Source: Trogon surrucura (lineage: Eukaryota; Chordata; Aves; Trogoniformes; Trogonidae). From it: a DNA stretch of 64,000 bases. Position 1 is the first letter of the stretch. Every line of letters starts with the position of its first letter. This document shows positions 57,394 to 64,000 of the stretch, in pieces. The stretch lies in contig JAJGST010000022.1 in the NCBI GenBank assembly GCA_020746105.1, forward strand, positions 1 through 64,000. The letters run 5' to 3'. The notes under the pieces are model-generated. The model worked only from the letters and a program-made list of their open reading frames with translations. It was not told where the DNA came from and ran no database searches. A program made the translations under genes and the position numbers.

Positions 57394-57800
57394 TCACACA
57401 CTTCTAACAAAGCAAAAGGCAGCTGGTTTCCCCATCTTGCTTTTAGCTAAAGAAAGATCACTCTGCTGGTTAGTACCATAAACCTTAACACCTATTATGT
57501 GGCTTTGATTAGACAGTCTTACACAACCAATATAAGCTTCATTGTTAGTCACACAAAGAGAATACATATCAGTACAATGGGTAACATTGAACATTGCTCT
57601 GCCATCAGCCGTAACCATCTTCGGCCAGTCCAATCCATGTCATCGTTGGCAATTGGTACCTCAGAGTCCCATCATGTCACTGGGCAAAACAAAGGGATTC
57701 AACAGGCAGGCCCAGTGCACGGTCATGTTGCTGCTACGCTGTTGAAGTAACAGGATGCTGCACGGCCACATCATGCGGGATAGGAACCAAATCATGGTCA
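57394..57800 (-). pseudogene. env: Provirus H env leader and surface-protein remnant
   Basis: Follows integrase directly. The leader region (57790-57640) contains the CATGATGTGGC start point of the gag-to-env junction in B, C and E. A frame from 57633 carries sequons NVT and NQS, LCVTNNEAYIGC, and the AAFCFVRSV end, with an internal deletion relative to E near 57595. It gives the natural context of the block: between integrase and the transmembrane protein. Confidence 0.68.
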
Positions 57801-57814
57801 TTAAATGGCTTAAT

Positions 57815-58855
57815 TCATTTCACTGGCAGCCAGTAAGGTCCTGTGGATAAAGAAACACAGCCATAACCTCTTCCCCATGTCAACAGAGGTACCGGACCTT
57901 TCCATTCATTAGTATGAATGTCGTTATACAGTACATTAGGCTTTGGCAAGTTTTTCTGTTTTTCTTTCTGAGATCTCAGATGAGGAGTTAACATATCAAA
58001 ACTGGATATATTCAGAAAATTTAACACATACGTTGCTTTAGACAACTTCTCATGTGGAGACATTCCGACAACAGTGCTTTTCTGTTTCTGTAACACTCTT
58101 TTCAGTGTGAGATGTGCTCTTTCCACAATGCTCTGTCCCGTTGGTGAATAAGGTATCCCGGTCACATGAGATATTCCCCATTCCTGTAAAAATACTTTAA
58201 AATTATTAGAAACATAAGCTGGACCATTATCCGTTTTTATCTGTGATTGGCACTCCCTAACGTGGCAATAGCACGTAGCAAATGCAGTCGAACATCTCTA
58301 AACTTTTCACCACTGTGCGCTGTGGCAACAATAAAAGATGAGAAGGTATCTACAGTAATATGCACATATTTCAGTTTACCAAATTCAACTATATGTGTAA
58401 CATCCATCTGCCATACGTCATTGGGAGCAAGACCACGAGGGACTGCTGTTATATTAGAGTTCAGTGGTGTGACCGCTTGACAATCTGGACATGACAAAAT
58501 AACATCTTGAGCTTGTCGAGATGTTATGTTAAACTCTTTGGATAAAACCTTACTATTTTGATGATAAAAAGTATGCGAAAGTCTAGCCTGTCCTAATACA
58601 TCAGGAACAGCAGCCATAGCAGCCAAAGAATCGGCCCGAGCATTACCTTCGACTAACGGGCCAGGTAGATTAGAATGAGAACGAGTATGTGTCACAAAGT
58701 ATTGGTGTATCCGATTACTACAAAGTAAGCCTAATTTCTGAAACAACATAAAGAGAACACGATTAGAAACATGTTTTAAAAAGGCAAACTCAATTCTGCA
58801 CAAAAGGCCATACACATAATGTGAATCAGCAACAATATTTACAGAACGGTAGCTG
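57815..58855 (-). pseudogene. pol: Provirus H pol: RNase H end and integrase, frameshifted
   Basis: Begins inside RNase H (NIVADSHYVYG, then VEGNARADSLAA with the last catalytic Asp). Integrase: His residues in LSHTFYHQ and Cys in CPDCQ form the zinc site; core Asp in WQMDVTHI, second Asp in a short stretch near 58225, and Glu in SIVERAHLTLK. An indel near 58240 splits the core. The C-terminal part (NEWKGPVPLL ... GRGYGCVSLSTGPYWLPVK) is open to the stop at 57815. Same clade as ERV A integrase. RT is absent: the 5' end joins gag. Confidence 0.87.
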
Positions 58856-59715
58856 TTTTGTTAGATCTCAGCATCTCCAGAATTCTTTTACAGTCTGTGT
58901 TAGCATTCTCCACAGCAAGCTGCAGTAATAATGCATCTGCTGCCGCTGGTACGTCTACCTGTCTTTCAATAGCTCGTTGTAATTTATCAATAAATTGAAG
59001 GTAGAGTTCATCGTTAACTTGTCTGATAGTGCCAAAACGTTTGCTTGATTTTTTCATGTCGGGAATCTTTTTAAAAGCTTTTGTTGCTAATTGAGCAGCG
59101 AGCTGTAAAAGTTCTGTGGTAAAATGAGCTTGAAGCTGTGGATTCGCAAACTGACCCTCCCCCAACAGCTGATCCAGGTTAATTGGAGCATTATTATTTT
59201 GAGCTACTGTAGCATAGGATATACATAACTCCCTGTATTCTACATACCAAATTGTATATTGGCTGGGTGTTAAAATCAACTTAAATATCACCTTCCAATC
59301 CTGAGGAACCATAAGAAAAGCCTCTTTCATTGTCTCTATTAAATTTTCAGTATAGGATGATTGAATACCCGATTCAGCAACTGTACGCCGCAACTCTTTC
59401 AGCATGCTATAAGAAATCTGTTGACGGTCTGGTGCCTGAGTCCCGTCCGGCCGCGTATGCATAACTACTGGCATAGCTTTAACTACCTGAGGAAAAAAGT
59501 CAGTGTTAAGGAAACCATGCTCATCACGATCGGTTAAAATATCTGTCAAGGAAATCTGAACCCTGGTAATAGAAGGCGGTGCTGGACAAACCTGTGGAAA
59601 AGATAAAGGAGGGGGTGAATAGGGTGGGGGTCGATAATTGAGTGGAACAAGAGAGTTCATCTGACCCTTATTCTGACACAGCTGTGAGCCAGATTTTGAC
59701 AGCCCCTTTCCTTTT
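58839..59715 (-). pseudogene. gag: Provirus H gag capsid with PPPY late domain
   Basis: One long open frame in which YRPPPYSPPP gives a PPPY late-budding motif (binds NEDD4-type ubiquitin ligases in related viruses). It is followed by capsid N-terminal sequence (FFPQVVKAMPVVMHTRPDGTQ, ILTPSQYTIWYVEYRELC) and the major homology region (IRQVNDELYLQFIDKLQRAI ... LAVENANTDCKRIL). Nucleocapsid, pro and RT are deleted: the frame runs into the RNase H sequence near 58855. It resembles the capsid end of ERV A more than F. The N-terminal start belongs to the patch and is not native. Confidence 0.85.
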
Positions 59716-60027
59716 TCTGAAAGTCCCTTGTCCGTTATTAATAATAACAGGACACGCAATCAAACTGGCTGCTTCCCAATCTCCCTCTATTATAATGTCT
59801 CTGATGACACCGCTCCATCGCTGTTGCAAAGGATCCTTTATGGTTCAAGCTTGAAAATCAGGCTTGAGTGAGGGAGCTGATGGTAATGGGGGAGCTGAAC
59901 TGGTTTAAGGGTTTCTTCTATTTCTTGCTGTCTAGTTGATAATTCAGTGAGTTTGTTCAGCATCTCTTTCAGGAGTTCATCCTGATCTTCCTTCTTTTCT
60001 TCCCCCCCCCCCCCTTTTTTTTTTTCC

Positions 60028-60058
<31 letters not shown>

Positions 60059-60340
60059 CTTCTTAGCTCAAGTATTACTTCAGTCACTCTGTTATCACAC
60101 AGGGAGAGCAGAATTTCCCAGGTCTGTTTTGATCATACTCTCCCGTTCACTCCCATGCGCATCTGGTGTACAAGAAGCGTCTTATCTGTTCATTCTCACG
60201 GACAAGCTCTCAACATGAGCTGTACCTGGCTGGTCAGGGTCTCTTTTCATAATTAGCAAGCAAGAGTTATGCACTTGTTTAGAAAAGAGCTCAGCTCAAG
60301 GACGAAAGTCTTAATTCTGCAACGCAGTGCGGTTTCTCCC

Positions 60341-60371
<31 letters not shown>

Positions 60372-60703
60372 TCCTTCGACCCAGTCGGGAGTTTCTTCCT
60401 TTGCCTTTTTCCTTTCCTGCCCTCCCCCCAACGCTTCGATTGCTGCTGCAGCAACTTTCTTTTCTGCTTGCATGATTTCTAGAGTGCGTATTACAGTTTT
60501 CCAAACTGTTCCTAGTTCTTTTGCTTCCTTTCCTTCTTCTAGAGTACAGTCCCACAAAAAGTCTCCTAATTCACGCCATTCCGTGGAACTAAAGATTAAT
60601 GGCGGGTCGTTCATTTTCTCCCGTTTCCAAGCCCATGGGGCTAATACGTCTCGCTCCTTTACTTTTCCTCCTCTCTTAGAGAGTATACTAAGGAGGCGAG
60701 TTT
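59716..60703 (-). pseudogene. gag: Patch of TGTAGAGG-family gag inside provirus H
   Basis: Matrix-like frame (RLLSILSKRGGKVKERD, FSSTEWRELGDF, Lys-rich end; 60703-60291), A-rich spacer with very long T-runs on the + strand (about 60010-60060 and 60340-60371), and p10/capsid stub (to 59716). Same strand and the same gag position as the surrounding H genes. It lacks leader, ATG region and LTR. The left end joins H capsid, the right end H matrix (…NPPKK). Consistent with template switching between co-packaged RNAs. Confidence 0.85.
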
Positions 60704-61591
60704 TTTTTAGGTGGATTACGCTTAAGATATGCCTGAATGTCACTTATCTCAGTTTCTGTTAGTCGGGGTTCTCCGTTCGATTCTAAATAGTGATTAGCTG
60801 ACTCATAGTCCCATTCCTCGTTTTTTAACATGTTAATCACCCAAACACGCCGATTACGTCGAGGACCAGAAGATTCAGCCTTATCAAATTGCTTTTCAAA
60901 ATTTTTGAGTCCATCTACTATAGCTTGATGAGCTTTACGGTATTTTTCTCGAATTATGTTAGACTGCGCCCCCTTATCCAATTGCTGCATTTCTTCTAAC
61001 AGCGTGGTCATAATGTCTGTCTGTTTCTGAATCAACATTTCTAGGGATTCATCTACTTCCATATCTTCAGGTAACGGCACTGTCGCCGGATCAACAGCCC
61101 TAGGGGGAGCTGAGGGAGGTGGGGGCAGAGTGGGTTCGGGTGGCTCCCATGGTGGGATGAGATCATCATAAGGACCTTGGCGCGCCGGTGCTGCGACCGG
61201 GAGAGGGCTATCTTGTGAGTTTTCTACTGAGGAATCTGAAGACAGAGTAGCCAATTTCTCAGCAGCAACTGTATACAGTGTTTTAGCAGCAACTTCTACC
61301 TCAGCATCTGCTCCCATGCGTTCTATCAGTAATCGTAACTGGCGATATGTCAGGGCTATGGCTTTCGCTTCCTTATTCCCTGTCTTGTACTGCTTCCCAA
61401 ATATCTTGCCCCACCTCCTTCCACACAGCATCTTTAAAAACGTCAGTTGAGTCATTTAAATAACCACGGCGCCGTGCCCAATATAATAAGTTTGTCAGCA
61501 GGGTTCGATCCAGCGATTCCCCCGCTCTCTGAGCCACACGTAAAATGACTTCCACGGTCGCCTTTTCAATCGCTGATGCAGCGCTTCCCAT
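60688..61591 (-). pseudogene. gag: Provirus H gag matrix with N-myristoylation signal, frameshifted
   Basis: The ATG at 61591 gives MGSAASAIEKATVEVIL, with Gly2 and small residues as in myristoylated retroviral matrix proteins, which bind the plasma membrane. The helical matrix continues (LLTNLLYWARRRGYLND ... VWKEVGQDIWEAV). An indel near 61390-61420 shifts to a second frame of ~235 codons with a Pro-rich segment (PPPPSAPP), an acidic block and a coiled-coil-like region (TDIMTTLLEEMQQLDKGA), ending NPPKKNSPP where the foreign gag patch begins. No similarity by eye to the METD matrix of the other family. Confidence 0.85.
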
Positions 61592-61728
61592 CCCGTGCAC
61601 TAAAAACAGCTCGTATTGTGAGCTCCGACTCACCGGTCGACAGTGGCCACTCGCGTCTCTCTCGAACGCCCGGTCGCAACCGCCACGGGTTTCTTACGTT
61701 CCTCTTCGTCGCACGGCAGCTCCGCAGT

Positions 61729-61746
61729 ATCACGTCGGGGTCACCA
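61729..61746 (-). other. Primer binding site, tRNA-Trp type
   Basis: TGGTGACCCCGACGTGAT on the minus strand, identical to the tRNA-Trp site of Rous sarcoma/avian leukosis viruses, three bases after the LTR end. Confidence 0.93.
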
Positions 61747-61749
61747 AGA

Positions 61750-62207
61750 TGCGGGGAGCCTCATGCTGGAGAAACAGGAACTGCAGGCAACGACTCAATA
61801 TGAGCGCGAACAAACAGATTCAACTTTATTCTTTTCTACCAAATGTTTATACTCTTTCAACTCTCAGTACATTACACTTTCTGTTATCTCATTGGTTATT
61901 ACTACATTCTATCTACTACAACAGTTACTGATTGGTGCGGTTACATCTAATATGCCTACACTTAATCTATTAGGATGTTGCATCTCCAGATGCCCAGTGC
62001 CTTTGTTCTCAATGACAAACAAGACAGATTTGTAACCTTGTTTTGCTTCAAGGAAGCAAAACAAGGGCAGACTGACCTTAATGATCCGTGACTTTGTGTT
62101 GCTTCAGGGAGGCACATCAAGGGCAGGCTGACCTCGAGGATCAAAGAATCTAAGGTATTTTCCCAAACACAGGCTGCAATGCTACAGCGCCAGCAAGGCC
62201 AGCAACA
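61750..62207 (-). repeat. Provirus H 5' LTR
   Basis: 458 bp, TGTTGCTGG...CCCCGCA with canonical TG/CA ends. TATAAA at 61851-61846 and AATAAA at 61830-61825 (minus strand) mark the promoter and polyadenylation signals. A short palindromic stretch (ttgcttcaaggaagcaa) lies at about 62043-62059. Its first base abuts F' exactly. Confidence 0.93.
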
Positions 62208-62660
62208 GTTGCCCTTGAAGCAGCCCATCCACATCAGCCACATCCAAAAGAGAGACAAAAGCAAAGAGGAGATATAGGCTTTGGGTCATCAGGATTTGAC
62301 GTCTTCTTGACACTAGACATGAATTCCAGGCCACAAAGAAGAGTCACCCTACAACGGGGGGAAAGTCAAGTTCAGTTAAGACCAATGCTTGACACCGGAG
62401 CGGATGTCACCATCATTAATCAAACATACTGGCCACCCACGTGGCCCCTGCAGGCTCCCATGACACAAATTGTGGGAGTGGGAGGAATGAAAGCTCCTCA
62501 ATCCAGTAGAGACCCTGTGACTATAGTTTTTGAAGATGGACAACAAATAGTCTTTCGGCCATATGTCATGCAGTTACCTTCAACTCTTCAAGGCCTGATA
62601 GGCAGAGACTTGCTGTCTCAACTCGGAATGGTATTAACCACTGATCAGCATTTATCATGA
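62208..62660 (+). pseudogene. pro: F' pro: dUTPase end and protease
   Basis: Reverse-strand copy of 54345-53893. The frame is open from 62208, where H's LTR ends, so the dUTPase lacks motifs 1-4 but keeps RGDIGFGSSG. Protease is complete by motif (LDTGADVTII, VGVGGM, GRDLLSQLG). It differs from F at one visible residue (LGM for LGR). Confidence 0.9.
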
Positions 62661-64000
62661 CGGCCACTGCCGAGCAGCCGCCCATACAAAAGATTACCTG
62701 GGTGACCGATACACCCGTATGGGTGGAGCAGTGGCCGATGACTAAAGACAGGCTGCAAATAGAAGAACAACTTGTGGAAGAACAACTTGAGGCCGGCCAC
62801 ATCAAATCATCTGTAAGTCCATGGAACACCCCAATTTTTGTAATACCGAAAAAATGAGGAAAGTGGTGACTGTTACATGACTTGCGAAGAGTCAACGATC
62901 AAATGCAAACTATGGGAGCACTTCAACCTGGATTACCGACACCCACCATGATCCCGGAACAGTGACACATCGTAGTAATAGACTTAAAAGACTGCTTTTT
63001 AACTATTCCCTTGCATCCAGAAGACACACAACGATTTGCCTTCACTACACCCTCTATTAACAGGGCAGTGCCGACTTGACGTTTTGAATGGGTTGTTTTG
63101 CCACAAGGGATCAAAAACTCTCCCACCATGTGTCAGTTGTATGTCGATTGGGCCTTGCGTCCGATTCGTCAAAAGTTTGCGTCATCACTTATTTATCATT
63201 ACATGGATGATATTTTGCTTGCAACGAAACAGCCTTTGAGTGACACCGACTTAGCCTGGCTCACTGCTCAATTGAGTCAACAAGGTCTTGTGCTGGTCCC
63301 AGAAAAGGTGCAACGAACTGCACCCCGGAAATATTTGGGTTGGCTAGTATCAGACACACAGATAAGGCCGCAGAAGATCACATTACATGCAAACATCCAG
63401 ACATTACATGACGCTCAAAAATTGTTGGGAGATTTGCAAGGGGTGCGAAACATTGTTGGAATCACCAACGATGACCTACTTCCATTTTTACCGTGGCTTC
63501 AAGGCACGGAAGCTAACAGTCCCCGTTCTTGCTCAGCAGAACAAACAAAAGCACTTGAACAAGTAACTGCTAAATTACAAACAGGATGGAGTGCACGCCG
63601 TCTTGAGGATCGCCCCCTGTCATTGCTTATCATCAGTACAGATTCCAACCCTCTTGGCATTGTGCTTCAATGGCAAAAGAAAAAGGGGGAAGAATCCCCT
63701 GGAGAGTCAGCAAGAATAATAGAATGGGTATTCTTACCAGTGCAACCTAAATTTCGCCTAATGAAAAGAACAGAAACCATCGCTGCGTTGATCCGAAAGG
63801 GCCGATCTCGAATAATGGAAATAGATGGGTTGGAGACGGTAGACATTAGTATTCCCGTTAGAAATGAAGACTTGGAACGGCAACTGCAGAACTCCATCGA
63901 AATCCAGGAAGCATTGCTGGGCTACTCTGGTCTGGTTCACAACAAGCATCCTAAGGGCCCACTGTGGAAAGTAATTGAGCAACACAAATGGCTAGAAAAA
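62657..64000 (+). pseudogene. pol: F' pol: reverse transcriptase, running off the window
   Basis: Reverse-strand copy of F pol, overlapping pro as ATGA at 62657. TGA stops at 62855, 62867, 62963 and 63077 are the same four as in F. From 63098 the frame is open to the window end through LPQGIKNSPTMCQ, YHYMDDILLA and the connection domain. Visible protein differences from F are few (for example KSSVSP for KPSVSP, and one residue near 63780). Continues beyond 64000 at the point matching 52553. Confidence 0.92.

Larger units (their letters stand above)
56652..62207 (-). mobile_element. Provirus H: mosaic ERV with tRNA-Trp primer site
   Basis: Minus-strand order: 5' LTR (62207-61750) of a family unrelated to TGTAGAGG, tRNA-Trp primer site, myristoylated-type gag matrix, a patch of B/C/E-type gag (60703-59716), capsid with PPPY, a gag-to-RNase H deletion, integrase, env remnant, TATA-bearing module, transmembrane protein, polypurine tract, truncated 3' LTR (56811-56652). 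The 3' LTR stops abruptly next to F's gag. A recombinant of at least two lineages. Confidence 0.88.

Noticed and set aside
59642-59854. Plus-strand ORF in the H capsid/patch region
   Set aside because: Antisense shadow of gag and spans the recombination joint.
1-64000. CRISPR arrays, bacterial operons, phage genes
   Set aside because: No regularly spaced direct repeats, no Shine-Dalgarno-led gene strings; repeats and retroelements are all vertebrate-type.

Overview
The window is nuclear DNA from a bird, most likely a passerine. Three things support this: repeated CR1 LINE fragments with their usual 3' ends; a tRNA-Ile-headed, CR1-tailed SINE near 10.7 kb that resembles the zebra-finch TguSINE1 type; and several LTR families of avian endogenous retroviruses (ERVs). 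I recognise no host protein-coding gene, tRNA gene, rRNA gene or CRISPR array. Everything between the ERVs looks like AT-rich intergenic or intronic DNA.

Layout. 1-3.78 kb: 3' part of a betaretrovirus-like ERV on the + strand (gag capsid end and nucleocapsid, dUTPase, protease, reverse transcriptase, RNase H, integrase), abutting an LTR of another family in the opposite orientation (to 4107). 4.1-23.5 kb: host noncoding DNA with a CR1 tail, two ERVL-type LTRs of one family (9944, 15714), the SINE, and a solo 'TGTAGAGG' LTR (17495). 23.55-27.4 kb (B) and 29.2-32.06 kb (C): two proviruses of the same LTR family with intact 6-bp target duplications. Both keep gag matrix and a stub of capsid joined to env remnants, with no pol. 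35.7-38.85 kb: two CR1 fragments, a 1.2-kb ERVL-like LTR and another solo LTR of the B/C family. 41.4-47.2 kb: CR1 fragments, one split by an ERVL-type LTR, and an (AT)n microsatellite. 48.3-64 kb: a dense ERV cluster.

The cluster reads, on the minus strand: provirus E (same pol-less structure as B and C); LTR; F (same LTR family, but with gag, dUTPase-protease and RT-RNase H); then H, a mosaic provirus with a different LTR, a tRNA-Trp primer site, its own matrix gene, an inserted patch of the B/C/E gag, a PPPY-bearing capsid, integrase and env. H abuts, at its exact LTR terminus, a + strand copy of F's pro-pol (F') that runs off the window end. F and F' are almost identical and share four TGA stops in RT.

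The most interesting content is the set of three pol-less proviruses sharing one gag-to-env junction. They look like a non-autonomous retroelement lineage that must have been mobilised by enzymes from elsewhere. Also notable are the recombinant provirus H, the inverted near-identical F/F' copies, a non-canonical LTR terminus (TG...GA) confirmed by four target-site duplications, a 26-bp micro-inversion in one LTR, and two apparent -1 frameshift heptamers still in phase in the first ERV. All retroviral genes here except short ORFs are broken by stops, frameshifts or deletions.
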